Source of the DNA: Alcaligenaceae bacterium
GTDB lineage: Bacteria > Pseudomonadota > Gammaproteobacteria > Burkholderiales > Burkholderiaceae_B
Direction: 5' to 3'
Length of the DNA stretch: 39,178 nt
Assembly (NCBI GenBank): GCA_029267315.1
Contig: JAJUJD010000009.1
Coordinates: 1 to 39,178 of the forward strand
Below are positions 9,676-18,633 of this stretch, in pieces. The notes under the pieces are model-generated. The model made no database searches. It was given only the letters and a program-made list of their open reading frames with translations, and was not told where the DNA came from. Each line of letters begins with the position of its first letter. Position 1 is the stretch's first letter. Position numbers and translations under genes: made by a program.

Positions 9676-10925
9676 GCGCGCGTTCCAGTTTTGACGTCGC
9701 CATCATTGGTGCCGGTGCGGCCGGCATGATGGCGGCCGCCGTCGCTGGTGCGCGCGGCCTGAAGGTAGTGCTCATTGACCACGCGACGAAACTGGCGGAG
9801 AAGATCCGGATCTCCGGTGGCGGGCGCTGCAATTTCACCAATATTGGTACAACGCCCGCGCAGTTCGTCTCGCGCAACCCCCATTTCTGCCGTTCGGCCC
9901 TATCAAGCTACGGGCCGCGCGACTTTCTCGAGCTGGTGGAGCGCCACGGTATAGCTTGGCATGAGAAGCACCGTGGTCAGCTGTTCTGCGATGATTCGTC
10001 CGAGCGCATCATCGACATGCTGCGGGCCGAGTGTGAGGACGCGCGGGTGGCTTGGCGCATGCCCTGCAGTGTTGAACGTATCGATCACGTAGATGGCGCA
10101 TTTCACCTCCACACATCGGGCGGCGGCCTGGAAGTGCCCCGCCTGGTGCTGGCGACCGGGGGCATGGCCATTCCTCAGTTGGGCGCCACCGACTTTGCGC
10201 TGAAGGTGGCACGCCAGTTCGGGCTTAAAGTGGTGGAACCTCGGCCAGCATTGGTTCCCCTCGTCTTTGACGCCGCTCAATGGGCGCCATTCGCGGAATT
10301 GAGCGGGGTCGCGCTGGAAGTGGTGTTGCGCAATCAGCCCGCTTCGACGTCTGCCAAGGAGCTTGGAAAGAGTAAGGGTAAGGGGAAGGGCGTAGTTTCC
10401 TTCCTTGAAGATCTTCTTTTCACCCACCGGGGCTTGTCCGGGCCGGCCATTTTGCAGATTTCGACTTTCTGGAATCCGGGTGAGTCGATTGAAATCGACC
10501 TCGCGCCCCATGTTGACCTTGCCGCTGAGTTGCTGGACGCCAAGCCGGGTAATCGCCAACAGATGCTGACTGTGCTTTCCAACTTGTGGCCACGCCGCCT
10601 TGCTGAGCAATGGCTGGAGCATGCTGGCGGGGGGCTGGCTCAGGCCCGTCTGGCGGATGTCCCAGACCGCCGTCTGCAGGAACTGGCTCGTAACATCCAT
10701 CATTGGCAACTAATACCCAGCGGCACGGCGGGCTACAAGAAGGCAGAAGTCATGCGCGGGGGTGTTGACACCGACGAGCTGGACCAGCGCAGCATGCAGT
10801 CCCGCAAGGTGCCTGGGATGTACTTCATTGGCGAAGCTGTTGACGTCACAGGCTGGCTGGGCGGCTACAACTTTCAGTGGGCCTGGTCTTCGGCCGTGGC
10901 CTGCGGACGCGCCATCACAGTCTGA
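9672..10925 (+). CDS. HI0933/YhiN-family NAD(P)/FAD-dependent oxidoreductase
   Basis: A 417-residue flavoprotein of the HI0933 (BaiN-like) family. The N-terminal Rossmann motif IIGAGAAGMMAA (11-22) binds FAD, followed by the family signature ISGGGRCNFTN and a C-terminal region with GEAVDVTGWLGGYNFQWAW that closes the FAD site. The start is GTG 9672, overlapping the upstream decarboxylase stop by four bases (GTGA), a typical coupled start. Biochemical roles in this family are mostly unknown; some members reduce carbon-carbon double bonds. The overlap suggests coexpression with the decarboxylase, but the functional link is not clear. Confidence 0.9.
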   Translation: MSARSSFDVAIIGAGAAGMMAAAVAGARGLKVVLIDHATKLAEKIRISGGGRCNFTNIGTTPAQFVSRNPHFCRSALSSYGPRDFLELVERHGIAWHEKHRGQLFCDDSSERIIDMLRAECEDARVAWRMPCSVERIDHVDGAFHLHTSGGGLEVPRLVLATGGMAIPQLGATDFALKVARQFGLKVVEPRPALVPLVFDAAQWAPFAELSGVALEVVLRNQPASTSAKELGKSKGKGKGVVSFLEDLLFTHRGLSGPAILQISTFWNPGESIEIDLAPHVDLAAELLDAKPGNRQQMLTVLSNLWPRRLAEQWLEHAGGGLAQARLADVPDRRLQELARNIHHWQLIPSGTAGYKKAEVMRGGVDTDELDQRSMQSRKVPGMYFIGEAVDVTGWLGGYNFQWAWSSAVACGRAITV

Positions 10926-10972
10926 GCTGTACGCTGCGACGGCTATCGGTTATTCTTCTGCCTTGCTGTCAC

Positions 10973-11192
10973 TGCAGAGAGTGGGAGAGCGCCGCTTACG
11001 CGGCCACCGAAGGCGCAAACGCCCATAATCGCTCAGGTACCCCGTACCACTCCTGCGTTGCCCCGCCGTCCGGCGGGCAAGGCGGCACTCTGGAGAGACT
11101 CGCTCGTGGCCTAGTGCTTCGAATGCGGGCGCCGAAGGTGAACATCCGCTGTTTGCGGGTCAACTCTCAGGCAAAAGGACAGAAGGGCGGTT
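10973..11192 (+). ncRNA. Tandem glycine riboswitch (gcvT leader)
   Basis: The 327 bp between the flavoprotein gene and gcvT holds two consecutive glycine aptamers. Aptamer 1 has a P1 helix formed by GCAG-A-GAGTGG (10974-10984) and CCACTCCTGC (11047-11056), with conserved CACCGAAGG (11005-11013) and CTCAGG (11032-11037). Aptamer 2 has GGAGAG (11092-11097), GCCGAAGG (11131-11138), CTCAGG (11166-11171) and the conserved tail CAAAAGGACAG. The two-aptamer layout in front of gcvT is the classical arrangement. Glycine binding is expected to turn on the glycine cleavage operon. Confidence 0.95.
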
Positions 11193-11222
11193 TGGCCAAT
11201 TGTTGGCCGGGCCGGTCCTTTT
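11173..11222 (+). promoter_or_regulatory. Riboswitch expression platform: alternative hairpin
   Basis: AAAAGGAC at 11173-11180, part of the conserved 3' edge of aptamer 2, is perfectly complementary to GTCCTTTT at 11215-11222. An inner stem GGCCAA (11194-11199)/TTGGCC (11203-11208) lies between them. The resulting GC-rich hairpin followed by a short T run resembles an intrinsic terminator. It would compete with folding of aptamer 2, giving a glycine-on switch. The gcvT ribosome site CCGGAG (about 11238) lies outside it, which favours transcriptional over translational control. Confidence 0.65.
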
Positions 11223-11252
11223 CTACAAGCCTGTTATCCGGAGTTTTCGTCC

Positions 11253-12353
11253 ATGACCGCAGACCTCAAGCACACCCCCCTGTATAACGCTCACCTGGCC
11301 GCCGGCGCACGTCTGGTGGATTTCGGCGGCTGGAACATGCCCGTGGCCTATGGCTCGCAAATCGAAGAGCATCATGCGGTACGGCAGTCCGCAGGCATGT
11401 TCGATGTCTCTCACATGCTGAACGTGGACATTGGCGGTGCACAGTCCAAGGCTTTTCTCCGTCGTCTGCTGGCCAACGATGTCGAGCGCCTCACTGTGCC
11501 CGGCAAGGCGCTGTATTCCTGCATGTTGAACGAGCGCGGTGGCGTCATCGACGATCTCATCGTGTATTTCTTCAGCCCCGACTCCTGGCGTCTGGTGGTC
11601 AATGCGGGTACGGCCGACACCGACCTTGAATGGATCAATTCCGTGGCGCAGCGCGAAGGTTTCGACGTCACCATCAAAGCCCGCCGTGACCTCGCCATGT
11701 TGGCCGTGCAGGGTCCGCAGGCACGCGAGAAAGTCTGGCAGGTGCGTCCGCAATGGCGCGCGGAATCCGAATCCCTCACACCGTTCACGGCGGCCTTGCT
11801 CGCTGGTGACGTCATGGTTGCTCGCACTGGTTATACCGGCGAGGACGGCTTCGAAATCGTCGTTCCAGCCGTTGAAATTGAAGCGTTGTGGAATGACTTG
11901 CTGCAAGCCGGTATACGCCCCTGCGGTCTGGGCGCTCGCGATACGCTCCGCCTGGAAGCCGGCATGAACCTGTACGGCAACGAAATGAACCAGGACATCA
12001 GCCCTCTGGTTGCCGGTCTCGCCTGGACAGTCTCCTTCAAGGATGCTGCACGTGCTTTTATCGGCCGCGAGGCTTTGGAAGGCGTGACCCCTGCCGAAGG
12101 CATGGTGGGCCTTAAGCTGCGCGAGCGCGGTGTGATGCGCTCGGGCATGAAGGTTCGCACGGCGCTGGGTGAAGGCGTGGTCACCAGTGGCACAATGTCT
12201 CCCACCGTAGGCGTTTCGCTGGCCATGGCTCGCGTGCCGGTTGGCACACAGCCAGGTGAAACTGCCGAAGTAGAAATCCGTGGCAAGTGGGTGCCTGCAG
12301 ATATCACTTCCATGCCTTTTGTTCGTCAGGGCAAGGTGCTGGTCAGTCTTTGA
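11253..12353 (+). CDS. gcvT: Glycine cleavage system T protein (aminomethyltransferase)
   Basis: A 366-residue T protein, which transfers the one-carbon unit from the aminomethyl-lipoyl H protein to tetrahydrofolate, releasing ammonia and 5,10-methylene-THF. The N-terminus [20 protein letters not shown] and the segment [15 protein letters not shown] are typical of the family. Later motifs include [29 protein letters not shown] and [24 protein letters not shown] site lies nine bases before ATG 11253. It is the first gene of gcvTHP, 79 bp before gcvH, and sits directly behind the glycine riboswitch. Confidence 0.97.
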   Translation: MTADLKHTPLYNAHLAAGARLVDFGGWNMPVAYGSQIEEHHAVRQSAGMFDVSHMLNVDIGGAQSKAFLRRLLANDVERLTVPGKALYSCMLNERGGVIDDLIVYFFSPDSWRLVVNAGTADTDLEWINSVAQREGFDVTIKARRDLAMLAVQGPQAREKVWQVRPQWRAESESLTPFTAALLAGDVMVARTGYTGEDGFEIVVPAVEIEALWNDLLQAGIRPCGLGARDTLRLEAGMNLYGNEMNQDISPLVAGLAWTVSFKDAARAFIGREALEGVTPAEGMVGLKLRERGVMRSGMKVRTALGEGVVTSGTMSPTVGVSLAMARVPVGTQPGETAEVEIRGKWVPADITSMPFVRQGKVLVSL

Positions 12354-12432
12354 TTCGCAATGGCGTCCGGCTACCTGAACGGCATGCCGGGCAAACAACA
12401 GACATTTGTAATTTTCTCTCTAGGGGTGTGAC

Positions 12433-12804
12433 ATGAGTCTTCCTACCGATCGCAAATATGCAGCTTCCCACGAATGGGCACGTCTTGAAGGCGACGTGGT
12501 CCTGGTGGGCATTACCGACAATGCTCAGGACCAGCTGGGCGATCTCGTATTCGTAGGCGACGTCAATGTAGGCGCAACGCTGGAAGCCGGTGACGTGGCG
12601 GGTGTGGTCGAGTCCGTAAAGGCGGCTTCGGATATTTACGCGCCAGTGGCGGGTGAAGTCATTGAGTTCAATGAAGCGCTCAACGACCAGCCCGACCTCA
12701 TCAACCAGGCTGCCTACGATACCTGGATCTTCAAGCTCAAACCCGCCAACCCTGCCGATCTGGACAAGCTGCTGGATGCCGCCGGTTACGAGGCATCGCT
12801 CTAA
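12433..12804 (+). CDS. gcvH: Glycine cleavage system H protein
   Basis: A 123-residue lipoyl carrier protein that shuttles the aminomethyl group between P, T and L proteins. The lipoylation lysine is K63 in [16 protein letters not shown], matching the usual position. The N-terminal [13 protein letters not shown] and [15 protein letters not shown] segments are family features. A strong AGGGGTG site lies just before ATG 12433. The stop is two bases before the gcvP start, so H and P are very likely cotranscribed and coupled. The lipoamide dehydrogenase (L protein) is not in the window. Confidence 0.97.
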   Translation: MSLPTDRKYAASHEWARLEGDVVLVGITDNAQDQLGDLVFVGDVNVGATLEAGDVAGVVESVKAASDIYAPVAGEVIEFNEALNDQPDLINQAAYDTWIFKLKPANPADLDKLLDAAGYEASL

Positions 12805-12806
12805 CC

Positions 12807-15689
12807 ATGTATTCCCATCTCGACCCCAACACCGAATTCCAGGGCCGCCATATCGGCCCCACGCAGGATGACCAGGCGCGCATGCTGGGAACCATTGGCG
12901 CGTCTTCGCTGTCGGAGCTGATCCACGACATCGTGCCCGCCAGCATCCTGGATGAATCGCCCCTGCAGGTCCCGGGCCCCTGGTCCGAGAGTGCGGCGCT
13001 GGCGCAGCTCAAGAACATTGCGCAGAAGAATGAGATCTTCCGCAATTACATTGGCCAAGGCTATTACGGTACCCACGTGCCCAATGTCGTGCTGCGCAAC
13101 ATTCTCGAAAACCCGGCCTGGTATACCGCTTACACCCCTTACCAACCGGAAATCTCGCAGGGCCGCCTGGAAGCCTTGCTGAATTTCCAAACCATGGTGG
13201 CTGACCTCACCGGGCTGGACATCGCCAACGCCTCACTGCTGGATGAAGGCACTGCTGCCGCGGAAGCCATGACGCTTTGCCGCCGCGGCTCGCGTTCCAA
13301 GTCGAACATTTTCTTTGCTTCGGAACACTGCCATCCCCAGACGTTAGAAGTGCTACGTACCCGTGCAGAGCCGTTGGGTATCGAGCTCGTCATTGGCAAT
13401 GAAGCCGACGGTCTGCCGGAATGCTTTGGTGTTCTGCTGCAATACCCACACACCCTGGGCGCAGTCGAGGATTACCGCTCGCTGGTGGATGCCGCCCACG
13501 CGCAGGGAGCACTGGTGGCCGTGGCAACCGATCTTCTGGCGCTTGCCGTGCTGACGCCTCCCGGTGAATGGGGCGCCGATATCGCGGTAGGAACGGCACA
13601 GCGCTTTGGCGTGCCGCTGGGTTTTGGCGGTCCACACGCTGGTTTCATGGCATGCCGGGACGCATTCAAGCGCAATATGCCTGGCCGCCTGGTGGGGGTA
13701 TCCAAGGACGCTCAGGGTGCTCCGGCGCTACGGCTGGCCCTCCAGACACGCGAGCAGCATATCCGCCGTGAAAAGGCGACTTCCAACATCTGTACTGCGC
13801 AAGTGTTGCTGGCCGTCATGGCCGCCATGTATGCGGTCTGGCACGGCCCCCAAGGCTTGCAGGCCATCGCACGCCGCGTGGCCAGGCATACCGGTCGCCT
13901 GCAGGCAGCGCTCTCGGGCCTTGGCCTGAACACTCGCAACCAGACTTACTTCGACACGCTATGCGTGGAAACGGGTAGCCACACCGCTGCTGTGCTTCAG
14001 GCCGCGCGTGAGGCGCGCATCAACCTGCGCATTGTCGATGACGCCACACTGGCCATTTCTCTGGATGAAACAGTCACGCTTGAGGACGTCCACGCGCTGG
14101 CCGCCGTGTTTGCACAGGGCGTTGGCAAGGCACCGGTCGCGGTGCATACCCTTGAAGCCCACACGGGCACCGGCTTGCCTGAGAACCTGCTGCGCGACAG
14201 TTCACCGCTTCCGCATCCGGTGTTTTCGCGCATACGTTCTGAAACGGACATGCTGCGCTACCTGCGTTCGCTTGCCGACAAAGACCTGGCTCTGGATCGC
14301 ACAATGATCCCGCTGGGGTCTTGCACCATGAAGCTGAACGCCACGGCCGAGATGATTCCCATCACCTGGCCGGAATTTTCCCAGATACACCCGTTCGCGC
14401 CGACCGAGCAGGTGCAGGGCTATCAGCAGTTGGTGGAAGAGCTGTCGGCCGCCCTGTGTGCCATCACGGGCTATGACGCTGTCAGCCTACAGCCGAATTC
14501 CGGCGCGCAGGGCGAATACGCCGGCCTTTTGGCAATTCGCGCGTATCATCAAGCTCAGGGCCAGCATCAGCGTAATGTTTGTCTGATTCCTGCCTCGGCC
14601 CATGGCACCAACCCGGCGTCTGCTCAGATGGCTGGCATGGAAGTCGTGGTGGTGGCATCTGATGACAACGGCAACGTTGACGTCGAAGATCTGCAGCGGC
14701 GCATTGACCAAGTGGGCGACCGCCTGGCCGCGCTCATGATTACCTATCCGTCCACCCACGGCGTATTCGAACTGGCCATTGTTGATATCTGCGAGCGGGT
14801 CCACGCAGCAGGTGGGCAGGTCTACCTGGATGGCGCCAATATGAATGCCATGGTGGGCTTGGCCCGCCCGGGCAAGTTCGGCTCCGACGTTTCACACCTG
14901 AACCTGCACAAAACCTTCTGCATCCCTCACGGCGGTGGCGGCCCGGGTGTTGGCCCTGTAGCAGTGCGTTCCCACCTGGCCCCGTATCTGCCGGGCGTCA
15001 TCGGGGCCGACGGCAAGCTTCCGGAAAATGCAACGGTGGGGCCGGTGTCGGCAGCACCCTTCGGCTCTGCCAGCATTCTGCCCATTTCCTACATGTACAT
15101 CATCATGATGGGAGCACAGGGGCTGAAGGCCGCTTCGGAAAACGCCATTCTCAGCGCCAATTACATCGCCGCACGTTTGCGTCAATACTATCCCGTGCTG
15201 TATGCCGGGCCCAAGGGCTATGTCGCGCATGAGTGCATTCTGGACATTCGTCCCATCAAGGACGCATGCGGCATCAGCAACGAGGACATCGCCAAGCGCC
15301 TGGTCGACTACGGTTTTCACGCGCCCACTATGAGTTTCCCGGTTCCGGGCACCTTGATGGTGGAACCGACTGAGTCGGAAAGCCTGGAGGAACTCGACCG
15401 CTTCTGCGATGCCATGATTGCCATTCGTCAGGAAATCGCGGCTATTGAACGTGGCGATAAGGACGCTGACGACAACGTGTTGCGAAACGCGCCGCATACG
15501 GCGCAAATGCTTCTGGTGTCTGACTGGCATCACGACTACAGTCGTGAAGAAGCCGCCTACCCGGTGTCCAGCCTACGCGCTGGCAAGTACTGGCCGCCGG
15601 TCGCGCGGGTCGACAATGCCTGGGGTGACCGTAACCTGGTATGCAGCTGCCCACCCATGGAAGCCTACATGGAGTCGGCCGACGCCTGA
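12807..15689 (+). CDS. gcvP: Glycine dehydrogenase (decarboxylating), P protein
   Basis: A 960-residue single-chain P protein, the PLP enzyme that decarboxylates glycine and loads the aminomethyl group on GcvH. The N-terminal half begins with FQGRHIGPT and contains [14 protein letters not shown]. The C-terminal half carries [15 protein letters not shown] and the PLP lysine K702 in [21 protein letters not shown], with the glycine-rich loop directly after it. Its length equals the fused alpha2 form of most proteobacteria. The start ATG 12807 lies two bases after gcvH; the ribosome site would lie inside gcvH. A strong hairpin terminator follows 17 bases after the stop. Confidence 0.97.
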   Translation: MYSHLDPNTEFQGRHIGPTQDDQARMLGTIGASSLSELIHDIVPASILDESPLQVPGPWSESAALAQLKNIAQKNEIFRNYIGQGYYGTHVPNVVLRNILENPAWYTAYTPYQPEISQGRLEALLNFQTMVADLTGLDIANASLLDEGTAAAEAMTLCRRGSRSKSNIFFASEHCHPQTLEVLRTRAEPLGIELVIGNEADGLPECFGVLLQYPHTLGAVEDYRSLVDAAHAQGALVAVATDLLALAVLTPPGEWGADIAVGTAQRFGVPLGFGGPHAGFMACRDAFKRNMPGRLVGVSKDAQGAPALRLALQTREQHIRREKATSNICTAQVLLAVMAAMYAVWHGPQGLQAIARRVARHTGRLQAALSGLGLNTRNQTYFDTLCVETGSHTAAVLQAAREARINLRIVDDATLAISLDETVTLEDVHALAAVFAQGVGKAPVAVHTLEAHTGTGLPENLLRDSSPLPHPVFSRIRSETDMLRYLRSLADKDLALDRTMIPLGSCTMKLNATAEMIPITWPEFSQIHPFAPTEQVQGYQQLVEELSAALCAITGYDAVSLQPNSGAQGEYAGLLAIRAYHQAQGQHQRNVCLIPASAHGTNPASAQMAGMEVVVVASDDNGNVDVEDLQRRIDQVGDRLAALMITYPSTHGVFELAIVDICERVHAAGGQVYLDGANMNAMVGLARPGKFGSDVSHLNLHKTFCIPHGGGGPGVGPVAVRSHLAPYLPGVIGADGKLPENATVGPVSAAPFGSASILPISYMYIIMMGAQGLKAASENAILSANYIAARLRQYYPVLYAGPKGYVAHECILDIRPIKDACGISNEDIAKRLVDYGFHAPTMSFPVPGTLMVEPTESESLEELDRFCDAMIAIRQEIAAIERGDKDADDNVLRNAPHTAQMLLVSDWHHDYSREEAAYPVSSLRAGKYWPPVARVDNAWGDRNLVCSCPPMEAYMESADA

Positions 15690-15706
15690 GCGTATTGCAG
15701 GTAAAA

Positions 15707-15734
15707 GAAATGGCGGCCTCTGGGCCGCCATTTC
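15707..15734. terminator. Two-way intrinsic terminator between gcvP and folA
   Basis: A perfect 12 bp stem GAAATGGCGGCC (15707-15718)/GGCCGCCATTTC (15723-15734) with a four-base loop lies between two convergent genes. Read on the minus strand it is followed by TTTT, and on the plus strand by an AT-rich stretch. It probably stops both gcvP and folA transcripts. Confidence 0.8.
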
Positions 15735-15766
15735 GCTATTCGAATTCTTATTCCGTAATTGCGCAT

Positions 15767-16255
15767 TTAGATACGTCGCAGCGTGACGAAGTCATAACGC
15801 AGACCATTCTCTTCCGGTTGCGGCAGCCGCTCTGTTTCTTCCCACTCCTGCGCATTCAGTTCGGGAAAAAAGGTATCGCCTTCGATATCGGCGTGGATTT
15901 CCGTCGCAATGATCTCGTCGATAGAGCCCAGGGATTCACGGAACAGTTGCTCCCCGCCAATAATGCAAACGCGCGGGGCTGGGCGGCAGGCACTTACTGC
16001 CTGTTCCAGGGAACCGCACACCGTTGCGCCTTCGGCCTGATAGTTGGGATTGCGACTGATGACGACATTGAGCCGGCCCGGAAGGGGGCGTCCGAGTGAT
16101 TCCCATGTCTTGCGCCCCATGATGATGGGGCTGCCCATGGTGACGCGCTTGAAATGGGCCAGGTCGCCCGGCAGACGCCAAGGCAAGCCGTTGTCTCGAC
16201 CAATGACCCGATTGCGGGCATAGGCGACGACGATCTGTTTCAGGGGTGCCGCCAT
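15767..16255 (-). CDS. folA: Dihydrofolate reductase
   Basis: A 162-residue DHFR, which reduces dihydrofolate to tetrahydrofolate with NADPH. Motifs include RVIGRDNGLPWRLPGDLAHF, with the catalytic acidic residue D31 in the LPGDLAHFK segment, IIMGRKTWESLGRPLPGR (cofactor binding) and VCIIGGEQLF. The start is ATG 16255, preceded by AGAGGA about ten bases upstream. It lies 38 bases downstream of thyA on the same strand, the common thyA-folA pairing: ThyA makes the dihydrofolate that FolA recycles. There is no sign of the plasmid-type resistance DHFR variants; it looks like the housekeeping chromosomal enzyme. Confidence 0.97.
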   Translation of the reverse strand: MAAPLKQIVVAYARNRVIGRDNGLPWRLPGDLAHFKRVTMGSPIIMGRKTWESLGRPLPGRLNVVISRNPNYQAEGATVCGSLEQAVSACRPAPRVCIIGGEQLFRESLGSIDEIIATEIHADIEGDTFFPELNAQEWEETERLPQPEENGLRYDFVTLRRI

Positions 16256-16293
16256 GGCAGTTTGTGTCCTCTGGAAAAGAGCTGTGAAGATGC

Positions 16294-17088
16294 CTACACC
16301 GCAACCGGTGCCTTGATGTGAGGATGGTGCTGGTAATCCAGGATCTCGAAGTCCTCGAATTCATATTCAAACAGGCTGGCCGGCCGACGTTTGATATGCA
16401 GGCGAGGGTAGGGGTAGGGCTCGCGCGAAAGCTGCAGCTTCACCTGTTCCATATGGTTGCTGTAGAGGTGGCAATCTCCGCCTGTCCAGATGAAGTCACC
16501 CACCTCGAGGTCGCACTGCTGGGCCACCATATGAGTGAGCAGTGCGTAGCTGGCGATATTGAATGGCACACCCAGGAAAATGTCGGCACTGCGCTGATAA
16601 AGCTGGCAGGACAGGCGCCCATTCGCAACATAAAACTGGAAAAAGGCATGGCACGGGGGCAAAGCCATGTTCTGCAGCTCACCGACGTTCCAGGCTGAGA
16701 CGATCAGCCGGCGAGAATCCGGGTTGCTGCGGATTTGCTCAAGCACCTGGGAGATCTGGTCGATATGGCGGCCGTCTGGCGTGGGCCAGGAGCGCCACTG
16801 TACGCCATATACCGGCCCGAGGTCGCCGTTTTCATCTGCCCATTCGTCCCAGATACTTACTCCGCGTTCCTTCAGCCATTTCACATTGGACTCACCGCGC
16901 AAGAACCACAGGAGCTCGATAATGATGGAACGCAAGTGAAGCTTTTTGGTCGTCACCAGAGGGAAACCCTGGCTCAGATCGAACCGCATCTGGTAGCCGA
17001 ATACCGACCGTGTGCCGGTTCCCGTTCGATCGCTTTTCTGGTCGCCATGCACATACACATGGCGCATCAGATTTTCATACTGTTGCAT
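16294..17088 (-). CDS. thyA: Thymidylate synthase
   Basis: A 264-residue ThyA, exactly the length of the classical bacterial enzyme, methylating dUMP to dTMP with 5,10-methylene-THF. The active-site cysteine is C146 in [14 protein letters not shown]. Other conserved segments are [12 protein letters not shown] (20-31), [21 protein letters not shown] and [20 protein letters not shown]. The start is ATG 17088, 20 bases after the OsmC-like gene, so the three minus-strand genes are probably one transcript. The ribosome site is weak (CGGTAG). Confidence 0.98.
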   Translation of the reverse strand: MQQYENLMRHVYVHGDQKSDRTGTGTRSVFGYQMRFDLSQGFPLVTTKKLHLRSIIIELLWFLRGESNVKWLKERGVSIWDEWADENGDLGPVYGVQWRSWPTPDGRHIDQISQVLEQIRSNPDSRRLIVSAWNVGELQNMALPPCHAFFQFYVANGRLSCQLYQRSADIFLGVPFNIASYALLTHMVAQQCDLEVGDFIWTGGDCHLYSNHMEQVKLQLSREPYPYPRLHIKRRPASLFEYEFEDFEILDYQHHPHIKAPVAV

Positions 17089-17108
17089 GGCAAAACTACC
17101 GGTGGCCG

Positions 17109-17531
17109 TCAGGCCTCGACGATATTGATGGAGTGTGTGATCTCCGCAGTACGGCCCAGCATGGCCGAGGCGGAGCAGTACTTCTCGTGAGAGAGCTTCA
17201 CTGCCCGCTCCACGGCTGCCGGCGGCAAGTTCTTGCCGGTCACCGTAAAGGTGAAGTGTATGCGCGTGAAGACCTTTGGGTCGGTCTCGGCTCGTTCAGC
17301 GTCCAACTCGACTTGGCAGCCAGTGATTTCATGGCGGCCGCGACGCAGAATCAGCACTACGTCGTAAGCCGCGCAGCCGCCGGCGCCGGCCAGCATCATT
17401 TCCATCGGGCGTGGAGCAAGGTTATTGCCGCCGCCCTCGGGGGCTCCGTCCATCGCAGCGACGTGGCCACTACCGGTACGCGCTACGAACAGCATGCCTT
17501 CGGGGCCGCCCCAGTCGATGGTGCATTGCAT
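17109..17531 (-). CDS. OsmC/Ohr-family protein, YhfA-like
   Basis: A 140-residue OsmC-family protein. The start ATG 17531 ([15 protein letters not shown]) is chosen because it has AGGA about nine bases upstream and matches the family N-terminus; the frame is open for 56 more codons upstream without family-like sequence. The conserved region [25 protein letters not shown] contains the family cysteine, and the second cysteine occurs in [10 protein letters not shown] near the C-terminus. OsmC/Ohr proteins are thiol-dependent hydroperoxide reductases, but this YhfA-like branch has no firm function. It is first in the osmC-thyA-folA group and diverges from coq7. Confidence 0.88.
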   Translation of the reverse strand: MQCTIDWGGPEGMLFVARTGSGHVAAMDGAPEGGGNNLAPRPMEMMLAGAGGCAAYDVVLILRRGRHEITGCQVELDAERAETDPKVFTRIHFTFTVTGKNLPPAAVERAVKLSHEKYCSASAMLGRTAEITHSINIVEA

Positions 17532-17586
17532 AACTTGATTCCTGTCAGGATGAAGAGGGGAATGAGTAATGATAATACGTTCACCG

Positions 17587-17600
17587 GCCGGCATGCCGGC
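17587..17600. repeat. Perfect 14 bp palindrome between the divergent osmC-like and coq7 genes
   Basis: GCCGGCATGCCGGC reads the same on both strands and lies in the 148 bp intergenic region, 56 bp from the osmC-like start and 80 bp from the coq7 start. It could be an operator or simply a chance GC-rich palindrome. No regulator gene is adjacent. Confidence 0.4.
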
Positions 17601-17679
17601 AAAGAGATTCTCGCCCATCTGGCCTAATTCGGCACCTGTGGGAAAATAAGATGTCCAAGATTCAACTCGAGGTGAAAAA

Positions 17680-18366
17680 ATGGTCGAACACAGCAGCAAC
17701 TACAGTCACTCCGGCTTTGTCCGTCGCAGCAACCCGCTGGAGGATATCCTGGCGGAAGTGGGCAAGGCGCTGCAAGTGCTCGACGGCTCCGCACAGGCAG
17801 GGCGCCCCAACCCCGCGGGCCCGAAGCCCCTTAACGCCACTGAAGAAGCACTCAGTCCGGCCGAGCAGCAGCACGCCGCAGGCTTGATGCGTGTGAACCA
17901 CGTCGGGGAGATCTGCGCGCAAGCACTCTACCGGGGGCAGGCCTTGTTCTGTCGCGACGCAGCAATCCGCAATGTCCTATACAAAGCTGCCGACGAAGAG
18001 GTCGATCATCTTGTATGGTGCAATGAGCGCCTGAAGGAGCTCAACAGCCGGCCCAGTCTGCTCAACCCCTTGTGGTACCTGGGTTCATTTTCCCTAGGTG
18101 CAGTGGCCAGCCGCGCGGGCGTGCCATACAACCTAGGGTTTATGGCAGAAACCGAAAGGCAAGTGGAACAGCATCTGGACAATCATCTGGAGCAACTGCC
18201 GCCGCAAGATGAACGTTCACGCCGAATAGTCGAGCAAATGCGCGATGACGAAATACAACACCGGACCACGGCGGAAAACCACGGCGCTGTGGGGCTTCCA
18301 AGCCCAGTCAAACTGGCCATGCGTTTCATGTCCAAGGTCATGACAACGACTGCGTACAGAATTTGA
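17680..18366 (+). CDS. coq7: Coq7: 2-polyprenyl-3-methyl-6-methoxy-1,4-benzoquinone monooxygenase
   Basis: A 228-residue di-iron hydroxylase of the ubiquinone pathway, performing the final ring hydroxylation in place of UbiF. Iron-ligand motifs are visible: E77 in NHVGE, E107-x-x-H110 in ADEEVDHL, E159 in AETERQVEQH, and E191-x-x-H194 in DDEIQHR. Residues 1-60 are a variable leader. The start ATG 17680 is preceded by GAGGTGA. No clear terminator follows until the strong one ending at 18692, so its transcript may run into the structured region downstream. Confidence 0.96.
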   Translation: MVEHSSNYSHSGFVRRSNPLEDILAEVGKALQVLDGSAQAGRPNPAGPKPLNATEEALSPAEQQHAAGLMRVNHVGEICAQALYRGQALFCRDAAIRNVLYKAADEEVDHLVWCNERLKELNSRPSLLNPLWYLGSFSLGAVASRAGVPYNLGFMAETERQVEQHLDNHLEQLPPQDERSRRIVEQMRDDEIQHRTTAENHGAVGLPSPVKLAMRFMSKVMTTTAYRI

Positions 18367-18547
18367 TCAAAACACTAGCGTTTTCCCTAGGATGGTGTTA
18401 ATATTTACCTAACTAAGGGTTATCGCTAGTTGCGCTGATTCTGGTTTGTGCGGAAAAGCCACATTTGAAACATTTAGACACATTAAAATGTGGCAGTGCA
18501 GCAAAAAAGTTCTTGCAATGCACAAACTGCTGCGATAAACTTCAGTT
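18367..18547. repeat. Non-coding AT-richer segment with three successive inverted repeats
   Basis: No gene is visible here. Three inverted repeats follow one another. IR1 is ACTAGCG (18374-18380)/CGCTAGT (18424-18430), with nested CCCT/AGGG. IR2 is GCCACATTT (18458-18466)/AAATGTGGC (18486-18494). IR3 is GCAGCA (18498-18503)/TGCTGC (18528-18533). The base composition is clearly AT-richer than that of the flanking genes. The repeats may be operators upstream of a promoter at 18513-18541, or RNA stems if coq7 transcription reads through. Confidence 0.55.
18513..18541 (+). promoter_or_regulatory. Candidate sigma-70 promoter for the structured RNA/glycan leader
   Basis: TTGCAA (18513-18518) and TAAACT (18536-18541) are spaced by 17 bp, each matching four of six consensus positions. 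Transcription would begin near 18548 and produce an RNA of about 145 nt ending at the terminator at 18692. This is a visual match only. Confidence 0.35.
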
Positions 18548-18599
18548 ATCGGATGTCGAAACGTGATTAGTTTTTCGGTCACGCGGTCTCGAGCAAATA

Positions 18600-18611
18600 T
18601 GCTCTGGTAGC
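18600..18611 (+). promoter_or_regulatory. JUMPStart-like element upstream of the polysaccharide operon
   Basis: TGCTCTGGTAGC equals, from memory, the 5' half of the JUMPStart sequence found before many enterobacterial polysaccharide operons, and contains the GGTAG core of ops, the RfaH recruitment site. It lies about 375 bp upstream of the first glycan gene in the correct orientation and before an intrinsic terminator. The second half of JUMPStart is not recognisable. A chance match is possible. Confidence 0.35.
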
Positions 18612-18633
18612 CCGACATGCCAAGGTTGTCTCC

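Noticed and set aside
11223-12398. 391-codon open frame antisense to gcvT
   Set aside because: GcvT motifs and the riboswitch fix the plus strand; the antisense frame has no recognisable sequence features.
17563-17628. 21-codon open frame (MSNDNTFTGRHAG...) upstream of coq7
   Set aside because: A purine-rich stretch lies almost directly against its ATG, too close for a normal ribosome site, and it overlaps the palindrome. It could be a leader peptide, but the evidence is too thin.
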